Source: Streptomyces sp. CC0208
GTDB lineage: Bacteria > Actinomycetota > Actinomycetes > Streptomycetales > Streptomycetaceae
DNA length: 64,000 bases
NCBI RefSeq assembly: GCF_003443735.1
Contig: NZ_CP031969.1
Location: forward strand, 744,001 to 808,000
Direction of reading: 5' to 3'
Part shown: one piece after another, positions 1 to 8,874 of the stretch
Layout: each line of letters starts with the position of its first letter
How positions within the stretch are numbered: the stretch's first letter is position 1
Notes under the pieces: model-generated
Databases searched by the model: none
Told to the model about the DNA's origin: nothing
What the model saw: only the letters and a program-made list of their open reading frames with translations
Made by a program: the position numbers and the translations under genes

Positions 1-870
1 GACGATCTCGCCTCGCCTGACCTCGAACGAGACGTCGGTGAAGACTCCCTCCCGGGTCAGCCGGCGCACCGTGAGCGCGACCTCGCCGGGGCGTACGTCC
101 TGCTTGGGGTAGAGCTCGTCGAGGTCGCGGCCGACCATACGGCGGACCAGGTCGTCCTCGGTCATGCCCTCGATGGGCTCGCTGGCGATCAGGGCGCCGT
201 CGCGCAGGGTGGTGACCGTCTGGCAGATCTGGAAGATCTCCTCCAGGCGGTGCGAGATGAACAGCACCGCGGCACCCTGCTCACGGAGCGCCTTGACGAC
301 GCCGAAGAGGCGGGCCACCTCGCTGCCGGTCAGGGCCGCGGTGGGCTCGTCCATGATCAGGACACGGGCCTCGAAGGACAGTGCCTTGGCGATCTCGACG
401 ATCTGCTGGTCGGCGATGGACAGACCGCGCGCCGGGCGGTCGGGGTCGAGCTCGACCCCGAGGCGCTGCATCAGGGCCAGGGTCGCGGCATGGGTGGCCT
501 TGTGGTCGATCCGGCCGAGGGCGCGCCGGGGCTGGCGGCCCATGAAGATGTTCTCGGCGATCGACAGGTCGGGGAAGAGCGTGGGCTCCTGGTAGATCAC
601 GGCGATACCGGCGTCGCGGGCGTCGCCGGGGCCGTGGAAGACGACCGGCTCACCGTCGAGCAGTACCTGGCCGGTGTCCGGTCGGTGCACTCCGGCGAGG
701 GTCTTGATGAGGGTCGACTTGCCCGCGCCGTTCTCGCCGGCGAGGGCATGTACCTCCCCGGGAAACAGCTCCAGGGAGACGTCCCGCAGGGCGCGAACCG
801 CGCCGAAGGACTTCGAAATGTCCCTGAGCGCGAGAACCGGGGCCGGACCCGTGGTGGACGGGTGGGTCAT
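1..870 (-). CDS. Sugar ABC transporter ATP-binding protein, probably rhamnose import (3' end outside window)
   Basis: Reading leftward from ATG 870, the first 290 residues are an ABC ATPase of the RbsA/XylG sugar type. Walker [10 protein letters not shown] lies at about residues 45-53, the C-loop reads LSIADQQ, and Walker B is MDEPTAAL. A second nucleotide-binding half begins near the left edge (EVALTVRRL onward), as expected of the duplicated ~500-aa CUT2 ATPases. The protein would energise uptake of a sugar at the inner membrane. It diverges from rhaI across a shared control region and carries the same type of operator, so L-rhamnose is the likely substrate. That is inferred from context; the ATPase alone does not show specificity. 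Permease and binding-protein genes presumably lie to the left of the window. Confidence 0.93.
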   Translation of the reverse strand, partial: MTHPSTTGPAPVLALRDISKSFGAVRALRDVSLELFPGEVHALAGENGAGKSTLIKTLAGVHRPDTGQVLLDGEPVVFHGPGDARDAGIAVIYQEPTLFPDLSIAENIFMGRQPRRALGRIDHKATHAATLALMQRLGVELDPDRPARGLSIADQQIVEIAKALSFEARVLIMDEPTAALTGSEVARLFGVVKALREQGAAVLFISHRLEEIFQICQTVTTLRDGALIASEPIEGMTEDDLVRRMVGRDLDELYPKQDVRPGEVALTVRRLTREGVFTDVSFEVRRGEIV

Positions 871-915
871 TGGGGGCTCCTCGACGACGCCGGCGGGACG
901 GCCCTCACGGCGTCG

Positions 916-927
916 TGAAAGGTTTCA
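916..927. promoter_or_regulatory. LacI-type operator for the sugar ABC operon
   Basis: TGAAAGGTTTCA is a 12-bp near-perfect palindrome. It lies 14 nt downstream of the predicted -10 box of the leftward promoter, about at +8 to +19, where a repressor would block the start of transcription. It resembles the boxes at 1081, 11852 and 11936. Confidence 0.6.
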
Positions 928-941
928 ACTTGGTTGCCGGG

Positions 942-971
942 ACGTTAGGCATGGAGCGCATGTCACGTCAA
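942..971 (-). promoter_or_regulatory. Predicted promoter of the sugar ABC operon
   Basis: On the minus strand, -35 TTGACG (966-971) and -10 TAACGT (942-947) are separated by 18 nt. Transcription would start near 935 and give a leader of about 65 nt before ATG 870. Confidence 0.5.
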
Positions 972-981
972 TGGGTTCGTG

Positions 982-996
982 TCGAAAAACTTTCGA
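982..996. repeat. Perfect inverted repeat between the divergent rha promoters
   Basis: TCGAAA-AAC-TTTCGA has 6-bp perfect arms. It lies directly upstream of the -35 box of the ABC promoter and about 50 bp upstream of the rhaI -35 box. The position suits an activator or a second regulator. It differs from the TGAA-type operators. Confidence 0.4.
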
Positions 997-1044
997 TGAA
1001 CTCAGTAACAGGGGGGTCACGAGCAACAGCCTTGGTCGCAGGGG

Positions 1045-1073
1045 TTGACACCCTCGCGAGGTCCCCATACTTT
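1045..1073 (+). promoter_or_regulatory. Predicted promoter of the rhaI operon
   Basis: A consensus -35 TTGACA (1045-1050), a 17-nt spacer and -10 TACTTT (1068-1073) form a strong housekeeping-type promoter. An operator begins 8 nt after the -10 box. Confidence 0.65.
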
Positions 1074-1080
1074 CCCGTCT

Positions 1081-1092
1081 TGAATCGTTTCA
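1081..1092. promoter_or_regulatory. LacI-type operator at the rhaI start site
   Basis: TGAATCGTTTCA covers the expected transcription start of the rhaI promoter. It is a 12-bp imperfect palindrome of the same form as the box in front of the rhamnosidase gene. Confidence 0.65.
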
Positions 1093-1143
1093 TAGGGAAG
1101 CAGTTCGGAAGCCCTCAAGACCCGACGTCACAGGAGCCCTCAA

Positions 1144-2304
1144 GTGACCGAGCTCGCCGCGGTGAAGGCCGCTCTCAAGACCCAGGCCGTCGAGACGCCG
1201 TCGTGGGCGTACGGGAACTCGGGAACCCGCTTCAAGGTGTTCGCCCAGCAGGGTGTGCCGCGTACTCCGCAGGAGAAGCTGGAGGACGCGGCGCAGGTGC
1301 ACGCGTTCACCGGGGTGGCCCCGACCGTCGCCCTGCACATCCCGTGGGACAAGGTCGAGGACTACGCCGCGCTGGCGAAGTTCGCCGAGGAGCGGGGCGT
1401 GAAGCTGGGCGCCATCAACTCCAACACCTTCCAGGACGACGACTACAAGCTGGGCAGCATCTGCCATCCGGACGCCTCGGTGCGCCGGAAGGCGCTGGAT
1501 CACCTGCTGGAGTGCGTCGACATCATGGACGCCACGGGGTCCACTGACCTGAAGCTCTGGTTCGCCGACGGCACGAACTACCCGGGTCAGGACGACCTGC
1601 GGGCCCGGCAGGACCGGCTGGCCGAAGGTCTCTCCGAGGTGTACGACCGTCTGGGTGACGGACAGCGAATGCTCCTTGAGTACAAGTTCTTCGAGCCGGC
1701 GTTCTACTCGACGGACGTGCCGGACTGGGGGACGGCGTACGCCCACTGCCTGAAGCTCGGGGAGAAGGCGCAGGTCGTCGTCGACACCGGGCACCACGCT
1801 CCCGGGACCAACATCGAGTTCATCGTCACCACGCTGCTGCGGGAGGGGAAGCTCGGCGGGTTCGACTTCAACTCGCGGTTCTACGCCGACGACGACCTCA
1901 TGGTGGGCGCGGCCGACCCGTTCCAGCTGTTCCGGATCATGTACGAGGTGGTGCGTGGGGGCGGGTTCTCGTCCGAGGTGGCGTTCATGCTCGACCAGTG
2001 CCACAACATCGAGGCGAAGATTCCGGCGATCATCCGGTCGGTGATGAACGTGCAGGAAGCGACGGCGAAGGCGCTGCTGGTCGACCGGGATGCCCTTGCG
2101 GTGGCTCAGCGCGAGGGGGATGTGCTGGAGGCGAATGCGGTGCTGATGGACGCGTACAACACGGATGTGCGGCCGTTGCTCGCGGAGGTCCGCGAGGAGA
2201 TGGGGCTCGATGCGAACCCCATCGCTGCGTACAAGCGGTCCGGGTGGGCCGAGAAGATCGTGGCCTCGCGGGTTGGTGGGGAGCAGGCCGGTTGGGGGGC
2301 GTGA
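1144..2304 (+). CDS. rhaI: L-rhamnose isomerase
   Basis: This 386-aa cytoplasmic isomerase of the xylose-isomerase-like TIM-barrel group interconverts L-rhamnose and L-rhamnulose. Metal/substrate-site motifs of the family are visible: [10 protein letters not shown] around 211-220 and [13 protein letters not shown] around 240-252. The length fits the Pseudomonas/actinobacterial RhaI type, not the E. coli RhaA type. The GTG start at 1144 is preceded by CAGGAG. It is the first gene of rhaI-rhaEW-rhaB, which together carry out the whole non-phosphorylated to split-product pathway. The promoter and operator lie about 50-100 bp upstream. Confidence 0.95.
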   Translation: MTELAAVKAALKTQAVETPSWAYGNSGTRFKVFAQQGVPRTPQEKLEDAAQVHAFTGVAPTVALHIPWDKVEDYAALAKFAEERGVKLGAINSNTFQDDDYKLGSICHPDASVRRKALDHLLECVDIMDATGSTDLKLWFADGTNYPGQDDLRARQDRLAEGLSEVYDRLGDGQRMLLEYKFFEPAFYSTDVPDWGTAYAHCLKLGEKAQVVVDTGHHAPGTNIEFIVTTLLREGKLGGFDFNSRFYADDDLMVGAADPFQLFRIMYEVVRGGGFSSEVAFMLDQCHNIEAKIPAIIRSVMNVQEATAKALLVDRDALAVAQREGDVLEANAVLMDAYNTDVRPLLAEVREEMGLDANPIAAYKRSGWAEKIVASRVGGEQAGWGA

Positions 2305-2333
2305 GCGTCTGCCGAGTTCCGTCGTATGCGGGG

Positions 2334-2405
2334 TGCGGGTCCGTTGTGGCTGGTCGCGCCCGCGCGGCGGTAGCCGCAAATTCAACACAGCCCCGCGCCC
2401 CTAAA
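2334..2405 (+). repeat. Streptomyces-type interspersed intergenic repeat
   Basis: The 140-nt gap between rhaI and rhaEW contains the GC-rich block GTGGCTGGTCGCGC ... CCCCGCGCCCCTAAA with an inner GCGGCGGTAGCCGC hairpin. From memory, this pattern recurs between genes in many Streptomyces genomes. It lies inside a transcribed operon and may fold in the mRNA. Confidence 0.5.
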
Positions 2406-2444
2406 TAGGAAAACTTCCCCTCTCTCCATAAGGAACCGAAAGTC

Positions 2445-4484
2445 ATGGCAACCCATCCCGAAGCCGCCGCCCTTCTCGCCCGTTCACGTCGGCTCGGCTC
2501 CGACCCCCGGAACACCAATTACGCCGGTGGCAACGCGTCCGCCAAGGGCACCGACACCGATCCCGTCACCGGGGGTGAGGTCGAGCTGATGTGGGTCAAG
2601 GGGTCCGGGGGTGACCTCGGGACACTGACCGAGGCCGGGCTCGCTGTACTGCGGCTGGACCGGATGCGGGCGCTTGTCGACGTGTATCCAGGCGTGGAGC
2701 GCGAGGACGAGATGGTCGCCGCGTTCGACTACTGCCTGCACGGCAAGGGGGGCGCCGCTCCCTCCATCGACACCGCGATGCACGGGCTCGTCGAGGCCGC
2801 GCACGTCGATCACCTGCACCCGGACTCCGGGATCGCGCTGGCCTGCGCCGCCGACGGGGAGAAGCTGACCGCCGAGTGCTTCGGCGACACCGTCGCGTGG
2901 GTGCCGTGGCGGCGGCCCGGGTTCCAGCTGGGGCTGGACATCGCCGCCATCAAGAACGCCAACCCGCAGGCGATCGGGGTCGTCCTCGGTGGGCACGGGA
3001 TCACCGCCTGGGGTGACACGGCCGAGGAGTGCGAGAAGAACTCGCTGCACATCATCCGCACGGCGGAGGCGTTTCTCGCCGAGCGGGCCAAGCCGGAGCC
3101 GTTCGGTCCGGTGATCGACGGCTACACGGCCCTGGATCCCTCGGAGCGGCGCACACGGGCCGCCGCCCTCGCGCCGTACGTCCGCGCGATCGCCTCCCAG
3201 GACAAGCCGCAGGTCGGGCACTTCAACGACTCCGAGGCCGTCCTGGAGTTCCTGGCCCGCGCCGAGCACCCCCGGCTGGCCGCGCTCGGGACCTCCTGCC
3301 CCGACCACTTCCTGCGGACCAAGGTGCGGCCCCTCGTCCTGGACCTGCCGCCGACCGCTCCTCTGGAGGAGGCCGTCGCGCGGCTCGACGAACTGCACGC
3401 CGAGTACCGCGAGGAGTACGCCGCCTACTACCGGCGGCACGCCCTGCCCGACTCCCCCGCCATGCGCGGCGCCGACCCGGCGATCGTGCTGATCCCGGGT
3501 GTCGGCATGTTCTCGTTCGGCAAGGACAAGCAGACCGCCCGGGTCGCGGGCGAGTTCTACGTCAACGCGATCAACGTGATGCGGGGCGCCGAGGCGGTCT
3601 CGTCGTACGCGCCGATCGAGGAGTCCGAGAAGTTCCGCATCGAGTACTGGGCCCTTGAGGAGGCCAAGCTCCAGCGGATGCCGAAGCCCAAGCCGCTCGC
3701 GACGCGCGTGGCCCTGGTGACCGGCGCCGGCAGCGGGATCGGGAAGGCCATCGCACAGCGCCTGGTCGCCGAGGGTGCGTGTGTCGTCGTCGCCGACCTC
3801 AACGCCGAGAACGCCGCCGCGGTCGCCGAGGAGCTCGGCGGGCCCGACAAGGCCGTCGCCGTGACCGTCGACGTCACGTCCGAGGAGCAGATCGCCGAGT
3901 CGTTCCGCGCCGCGGTGCTGGCCTTCGGCGGGGTGGACCTCGTCGTCAACAACGCCGGCATCTCGATCTCCAAGCCGCTCCTGGAGACCTCCGCCAAGGA
4001 CTGGGACCTCCAGCACGACATCATGGCGCGCGGTTCCTTCCTGGTGTCGCGGGAGGCGGCCCGGGTGATGATCGCGCAGAAGCTGGGTGGCGACGTCGTC
4101 TACATCGCCTCCAAGAACGCCGTCTTCGCCGGGCCCAACAACATCGCCTACTCCGCCACCAAGGCCGACCAGGCCCACCAGGTGCGGCTGCTGGCCGCCG
4201 AGCTGGGCGAGCACGGCATCCGCGTCAACGGCGTCAACCCGGACGGCGTGGTGCGCGGGTCCGGGATCTTCGCCGGGGGCTGGGGTGCCAAGCGCGCGGC
4301 CGTGTACGGCGTGGAGGAGGAGAAGCTGGGCGAGTTCTACGCGCAGCGGACCATCCTCAAGCGCGAGGTGCTCCCCGAGCACGTGGCCAACGCCGTGTTC
4401 GCGCTGACCGGCGGGGAGCTCACGCACACCACCGGGCTGCACGTCCCGGTCGACGCCGGCGTCGCGGCCGCCTTCCTGCGATGA
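2445..4484 (+). CDS. rhaEW: Bifunctional rhamnulose-1-phosphate aldolase / lactaldehyde dehydrogenase
   Basis: The 679-aa protein is a two-domain fusion. Residues 1 to about 400 form a class-II aldolase/adducin-type domain that would cleave L-rhamnulose-1-P to DHAP and L-lactaldehyde. Residues from about 415 form an SDR domain with VALVTGAGSGIGKA near 422 and a catalytic YSATK near 568, which would oxidise lactaldehyde to lactate with NAD. The length matches the known RhaE/RhaW fusion family. The start follows a clear AAGGAACC ribosome binding site. The last codons overlap the rhaB start (ATGA), which suggests translational coupling. The fusion keeps the toxic lactaldehyde within one protein (inference). 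Confidence 0.93.
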   Translation: MATHPEAAALLARSRRLGSDPRNTNYAGGNASAKGTDTDPVTGGEVELMWVKGSGGDLGTLTEAGLAVLRLDRMRALVDVYPGVEREDEMVAAFDYCLHGKGGAAPSIDTAMHGLVEAAHVDHLHPDSGIALACAADGEKLTAECFGDTVAWVPWRRPGFQLGLDIAAIKNANPQAIGVVLGGHGITAWGDTAEECEKNSLHIIRTAEAFLAERAKPEPFGPVIDGYTALDPSERRTRAAALAPYVRAIASQDKPQVGHFNDSEAVLEFLARAEHPRLAALGTSCPDHFLRTKVRPLVLDLPPTAPLEEAVARLDELHAEYREEYAAYYRRHALPDSPAMRGADPAIVLIPGVGMFSFGKDKQTARVAGEFYVNAINVMRGAEAVSSYAPIEESEKFRIEYWALEEAKLQRMPKPKPLATRVALVTGAGSGIGKAIAQRLVAEGACVVVADLNAENAAAVAEELGGPDKAVAVTVDVTSEEQIAESFRAAVLAFGGVDLVVNNAGISISKPLLETSAKDWDLQHDIMARGSFLVSREAARVMIAQKLGGDVVYIASKNAVFAGPNNIAYSATKADQAHQVRLLAAELGEHGIRVNGVNPDGVVRGSGIFAGGWGAKRAAVYGVEEEKLGEFYAQRTILKREVLPEHVANAVFALTGGELTHTTGLHVPVDAGVAAAFLR

Positions 4485-5917
4485 GCGCGTCCGTGAAGTC
4501 GTACGCCGCGGTCGACCTCGGCGCGTCCAGCGGACGTGTCATGGTCGGCCGCGTCGGCCCGGACAGCCTGGAGCTGAGCGAGGCACACCGGTTCGTGAAC
4601 CGTCCGGTCCGGGTCCCCGAGGGCCTGCGCTGGGACATCCTCTCGCTGTACGGCGGTGTCCTGGACGGGCTCCGGGCCGCCGGGCAGGTCGACTCCGTCG
4701 GCATCGACAGCTGGGCCGTGGACTACGGGCTGCTGGACGCCGACGGGGCGCTGCTCGGCAACCCGGTGCACTACCGGGACCCCCGTACCGAGGGGGTCGC
4801 GCAGAAGGTGTGGGCGACCGTGCCCGCCCCCGAGCTCTATGCGGCGACCGGACTCCAGTACGCGCCCTTTAACACGCTGTACCAGCTCGTCGCCGACCGA
4901 CTCACCGGCGCGCAAAGGCTGTTGCTCATCCCGGACCTGCTCACCTACTGGCTGACCGGTGAGCAGGGTACCGAGCTGACCAACGCCTCGACCACCCAGC
5001 TGATCGATCCCCGGACGCGCGGATGGTCGTACGACATCGCCTCGCGCCTCGGCATCGACCTGGGCCTGTTCGCGCCGCTGCGGCAGCCCGGTGACCCGGC
5101 CGGTCTGCTGCGGCCCGAGGTGCTGGAGGAGACCGGTCTCACGGGGCCCGTGCCCGTGACGGCCGTCGGGTCCCACGACACGGCCTCCGCGGTGGCCGCC
5201 GTGCCCGCCTCCGGTGAGCGGTTCGCCTACATCTGCACCGGCACCTGGTCCCTGGCGGGGCTCGAACTGGACGCGCCGGTGCTGACGGAGGAGAGCCGGG
5301 CCGCCAACTTCACCAATGAGCTGGGGCTTGACGGCACGGTCCGGTATCTGCGGAACATCATGGGGCTGTGGCTGCTCCAGGAGTGCGTACGGGCCTGGGG
5401 CGACCCGGATCTGGGCGAGCTGCTGCCGGAGGCGGCCAAGGTGCCGGCGCTGCGGTCGGTGGTGGACGCCTCCGATCCGGTCTTTCTCCCGCCGGGCCGG
5501 ATGCCGGAGCGGATCGCCGAGGCCTGCCGTGCCTCGGGGCAGCCGGTGCCGGTCTCCCCCGCCGAGGTCACGCGCTGCATCCTCGACTCGCTGGCCCTGG
5601 CCCACCGCAAGGCGGTGGAGGAGGCGCAGCGGCTGGCCGACCACCCCGTGGACGTGGTGCACGTCGTCGGGGGCGGGACGCGCAACGCCCTGCTGTGCCA
5701 ACTGACCGCCGACGCCTGCGGGCTGCCCGTGGTGGCAGGGCCGACCGAGGCGGCCGCGCTCGGCAACGTCCTGGTCCAGGCGCGGGCCCACGGGCTCGTG
5801 GGCGACCTCCCGGGCGGCCGCGAGCTGCTCACCCGTACGCAGCCGCTCGCGCGGTACGAGCCGCAGGGCGACACCGCGCGCTGGCGCGAGGCACAGTCCC
5901 GGCTCGCTGGGGTCTGA
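4481..5917 (+). CDS. rhaB: Rhamnulokinase
   Basis: A FGGY-family sugar kinase of 478 aa that would phosphorylate L-rhamnulose at C1 with ATP. The N-terminal phosphate-1 loop VDLGASSGR lies near 10-18. Further along are a substrate motif around IDSWAVDYGLLD, a TGTWSL segment and an adenosine motif VVGGGTRNALLCQ in the C-terminal ASKHA half. The length is usual for RhaB. ATG 4481 overlaps the rhaEW stop by four nucleotides, so the three catabolic genes form one translationally coupled unit. Confidence 0.94.
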   Translation: MSASVKSYAAVDLGASSGRVMVGRVGPDSLELSEAHRFVNRPVRVPEGLRWDILSLYGGVLDGLRAAGQVDSVGIDSWAVDYGLLDADGALLGNPVHYRDPRTEGVAQKVWATVPAPELYAATGLQYAPFNTLYQLVADRLTGAQRLLLIPDLLTYWLTGEQGTELTNASTTQLIDPRTRGWSYDIASRLGIDLGLFAPLRQPGDPAGLLRPEVLEETGLTGPVPVTAVGSHDTASAVAAVPASGERFAYICTGTWSLAGLELDAPVLTEESRAANFTNELGLDGTVRYLRNIMGLWLLQECVRAWGDPDLGELLPEAAKVPALRSVVDASDPVFLPPGRMPERIAEACRASGQPVPVSPAEVTRCILDSLALAHRKAVEEAQRLADHPVDVVHVVGGGTRNALLCQLTADACGLPVVAGPTEAAALGNVLVQARAHGLVGDLPGGRELLTRTQPLARYEPQGDTARWREAQSRLAGV

Positions 5918-5990
5918 CACCAGGGGCTCCCCCGGGCCTCGCCGCCGGGCTACGCTTCACTCATCCGATGATCGACCACAAGGAGCCGCG

Positions 5991-6746
5991 ATGCGTGTCG
6001 CCCTGTTCCTGACCTGTGTCAACGACACGCTTTATCCGGACACCGGGCGCGCTGTGGTGAAACTGCTGACCAGGCTGGGCGTAGACGTCGACTTCCCGAT
6101 GTCGCAGACCTGCTGCGGGCAGGCGCACTACAACACCGGCTACCGGCATGAGGCGGAACCACTGGCCCGGCATTTCTCCGATGTCTTCCAAGACTACGAG
6201 GCGATCGTGACCCCGTCCGGATCGTGCGGGGCGATGGTGCGGGAGCTGTATCCGCGGATGGGTGAGCGAGCCCGGGCCGAGGGGCGCGGGGAAAGCCTCG
6301 CGACCGCGCTGGCGCCCGTGGTGCCCAAGACGTACGAGCTCACGGAGTTCCTGGTGGACGTACTGGGAGTGACGGACGTCGGGGCGTACTACCCGCACAC
6401 GGTGACCTACCACCCGACCTGTCACGGACTGCGCGGCCTGGGGCTCGGTGACCGGCCCCGGCTGCTGCTCCAGGCGGTCAAGGGCCTTGAGCTGAAGGAG
6501 CTTCCGGGCGCCGACGAGTGCTGCGGCTTCGGTGGCACCTTCGCGCTGAAGAACGCCGATGTCTCGGCGGCGATGGGCGCGGACAAGGTGCGCAACGCCG
6601 AGTCGACGGGCGCGGAGGTGCTGTGCGCGGCCGACAACTCGTGCCTCATGCACATCGGCGGCACGATGGGCCGGCTGGAGTCGGACATGCGGCCGGTGCA
6701 CATCGCGGAGATCCTGGCGAGCACGGAAGAGGAGCCGGTCGTATGA
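5991..6746 (+). CDS. lutA: L-lactate dehydrogenase complex subunit LutA (YkgE type, CCG domains)
   Basis: This 251-aa protein carries two cysteine-rich CCG motifs, TCCGQAHYN near 39 and DECCGFGGTFA near 175, typical of LutA/GlpC-type subunits that bind an Fe-S cofactor. LutABC oxidises L-lactate to pyruvate, and lactate is the product of the upstream rhaEW gene. An AAGGAG ribosome binding site precedes ATG 5991. A 73-nt gap separates it from rhaB with no clear terminator, so read-through from the rha operon is likely. The stop overlaps lutB. Confidence 0.92.
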   Translation: MRVALFLTCVNDTLYPDTGRAVVKLLTRLGVDVDFPMSQTCCGQAHYNTGYRHEAEPLARHFSDVFQDYEAIVTPSGSCGAMVRELYPRMGERARAEGRGESLATALAPVVPKTYELTEFLVDVLGVTDVGAYYPHTVTYHPTCHGLRGLGLGDRPRLLLQAVKGLELKELPGADECCGFGGTFALKNADVSAAMGADKVRNAESTGAEVLCAADNSCLMHIGGTMGRLESDMRPVHIAEILASTEEEPVV

Positions 6747-8221
6747 GCGGGACGTTCGTAGGGATGCCGGCCTTCCCCGAGGCCGCGCACGAGGCCGTGG
6801 GCAACAAGACGCTGCGCGGCAATCTGCGCCACGCCACGCACACCATCCGCGCCAAGCGGGCGAAGGCCGTCGCGGAGGTCTCCGACTGGGCGGAGCTGCG
6901 CGAGGCCGGCAAGCGGATCAAGGACCACACGCTGCGCCATCTCGACCGGTATCTCGTGCAGTTGGAGGAGTCGGTCGTCGCGTCGGGCGGTACCGTCCAC
7001 TGGGCCGCCGACGCCGACGAGGCCAACGCGATCGTGACGCACCTCGTCAAGATGACCGGCGAGTCGGAGGTCGTCAAGGTCAAGTCGATGGCCACGCAGG
7101 AGATCGGGCTCAACGAGGCGCTGGAGGCCGAGGGCATCCGGGCCTACGAGACCGATCTCGCCGAGCTGATCGTGCAGTTGGGCAAGGACCGTCCCTCGCA
7201 CATCCTCGTGCCGGCCATCCACCGCAACCGGGGCGAGATCCGGGACATCTTCGAGCGGGAGATGAGCGAGTGGGGCCGCCCGGCCCCCGAGGGCCTCACC
7301 GACACGCCCGCCGAACTGGCGGAGGCGGCACGGCTGCACCTGCGGGAGAAGTTCCTGCGCGCCAAGGTCGGCATCTCCGGCGCCAACTTCATGGTCGCCG
7401 ACACCGGCACCCTGGTGGTCGTGGAGTCCGAGGGCAACGGACGGATGTGTCTGACCCTGCCCGAGACGCTGATCTCGGTCGTCGGCATCGAGAAGATCGT
7501 GCCGAGCTGGCAGGACCTGGAGGTCTTCCTCCAGACGCTGCCCCGCTCCTCGACCGCCGAGCGCATGAACCCGTACACGTCCACGTGGACCGGCACCACC
7601 GACGAGGACGGCCCCCAGAACTTCCATCTGGTGCTGCTCGACAACGGCCGCTCCGACACCCTCGCCGACGAGGTCGGCCGCCAGGCCCTGCGCTGCATCC
7701 GCTGCTCGGCCTGCCTGAACGTCTGCCCGGTGTACGAGCGGGCCGGCGGCCATGCCTACGGCTCGGTCTATCCGGGCCCGATCGGCGCCATCCTCAGCCC
7801 CCAACTGCGGGGCACGGCAAGCGAGATCGACGCCTCACTGCCGTACGCCTCCTCGCTGTGCGGAGCCTGCTACGAGGTCTGCCCGGTCGCCATCGACATC
7901 CCCGAGGTCCTGGTGCATCTGCGGGAGCGGATCGTGGAAGGCGGGCCGGTCGTCCGCGAGGGCAACAGGGTGGTCCTCAAGCCCGCCAAGGGGCACGCGG
8001 CCGAGCGGGCGGCGATGCGGGCGGCCCGCTGGGCGTTCACCCATCCCGGCGTCCTGCGCACCGGCCAGCGGGCGGCGTCGCGGACCCGCCGCATCCATCC
8101 GCGCGCCTTGCCGGGCCCCGGCAAGGCGTGGAGCGGCACCCGGGACCTGCCTGCCGTTCCCGCGGAACCGTTCCGCGACTGGTGGCAGCGCACAGGCGGC
8201 GGCAAGGAGGGCACCAAGTGA
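6743..8221 (+). CDS. lutB: L-lactate dehydrogenase complex iron-sulphur subunit LutB
   Basis: The 492-aa protein has the LutB/YkgF layout: a DUF162 (LUD) domain in the first ~300 residues, then two ferredoxin-like clusters (CIRCSACLNVCPVYE and CGACYEVCPVAID), then a basic tail. It would pass electrons from lactate oxidation through two [4Fe-4S] centres. ATG 6743 overlaps the lutA stop (ATGA), and its own stop overlaps the lutC GTG. The order matches lutABC operons in Bacillus and other actinobacteria. Confidence 0.93.
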   Translation: MSGTFVGMPAFPEAAHEAVGNKTLRGNLRHATHTIRAKRAKAVAEVSDWAELREAGKRIKDHTLRHLDRYLVQLEESVVASGGTVHWAADADEANAIVTHLVKMTGESEVVKVKSMATQEIGLNEALEAEGIRAYETDLAELIVQLGKDRPSHILVPAIHRNRGEIRDIFEREMSEWGRPAPEGLTDTPAELAEAARLHLREKFLRAKVGISGANFMVADTGTLVVVESEGNGRMCLTLPETLISVVGIEKIVPSWQDLEVFLQTLPRSSTAERMNPYTSTWTGTTDEDGPQNFHLVLLDNGRSDTLADEVGRQALRCIRCSACLNVCPVYERAGGHAYGSVYPGPIGAILSPQLRGTASEIDASLPYASSLCGACYEVCPVAIDIPEVLVHLRERIVEGGPVVREGNRVVLKPAKGHAAERAAMRAARWAFTHPGVLRTGQRAASRTRRIHPRALPGPGKAWSGTRDLPAVPAEPFRDWWQRTGGGKEGTK

Positions 8222-8874
8222 GCAGCAGGGAGCGGATCCTGGGCCGGGTGCGGCGCGCGCTGGCCGACACCCAGGGCGAGGACACCCCGATCGAGCGCAC
8301 GTATCTGCGCGAGCACGGCGACCGGAGCGTCGAGGAGACGGTGGAACTGCTGGCCGAGAACCTCGCCGACTACCGGGCGATCGTGCACCGCTGCGCCTCG
8401 GCCGACCTGGCGGCGACACTCGCCGGAATGCTGGCGGCCCGGGGTGCGAAGACCGTCCTCGTGCCCCCGGGTCTTGAGCCGGCGTGGCTCGCGGACGCCG
8501 ACACCGAACAGATCCCGGACCGGGCCGAGAGCACCCCGCACGAACTGGACCGGATCGACAGCGTGGTCACGGCGTGCGCCGTGGCCGTCGCCGAGACCGG
8601 CACCATCGTGCTGGACGGCGGCCCGGACCAGGGCCGCCGCCGCATCACCCTGGTCCCGGACCACCACATCTGTGTCGTACGCGTCCCGGACCAGGTCGTC
8701 TCCTCCGTGCCGCAGGCCCTCGAGCGCCTCGACCCGGTACGCCCGTTGACGTGGATTTCCGGCCCTTCGGCGACCAGTGACATCGAGCTGGACCGGGTCG
8801 AGGGGGTGCACGGACCGCGCACCCTGGAGGTGGTGCTGGTGGACTCTCAGGCGAGTGAGGACGTCAACTCGTAG
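8218..8874 (+). CDS. lutC: Lactate utilisation protein LutC
   Basis: A 218-aa LUD-domain protein, the usual third member of the lutABC set. The C-terminal half shows the family's conserved pattern (TGTIVLDGGPDQGRR, then VPDQVVSSVP). The GTG start at 8218 overlaps the lutB stop as GTGA. The 3' end is shared with the convergent rhamnosidase gene for 28 nt, so transcripts from the two strands would be complementary there unless transcription stops inside the coding regions. Confidence 0.9.
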   Translation: MSSRERILGRVRRALADTQGEDTPIERTYLREHGDRSVEETVELLAENLADYRAIVHRCASADLAATLAGMLAARGAKTVLVPPGLEPAWLADADTEQIPDRAESTPHELDRIDSVVTACAVAVAETGTIVLDGGPDQGRRRITLVPDHHICVVRVPDQVVSSVPQALERLDPVRPLTWISGPSATSDIELDRVEGVHGPRTLEVVLVDSQASEDVNS

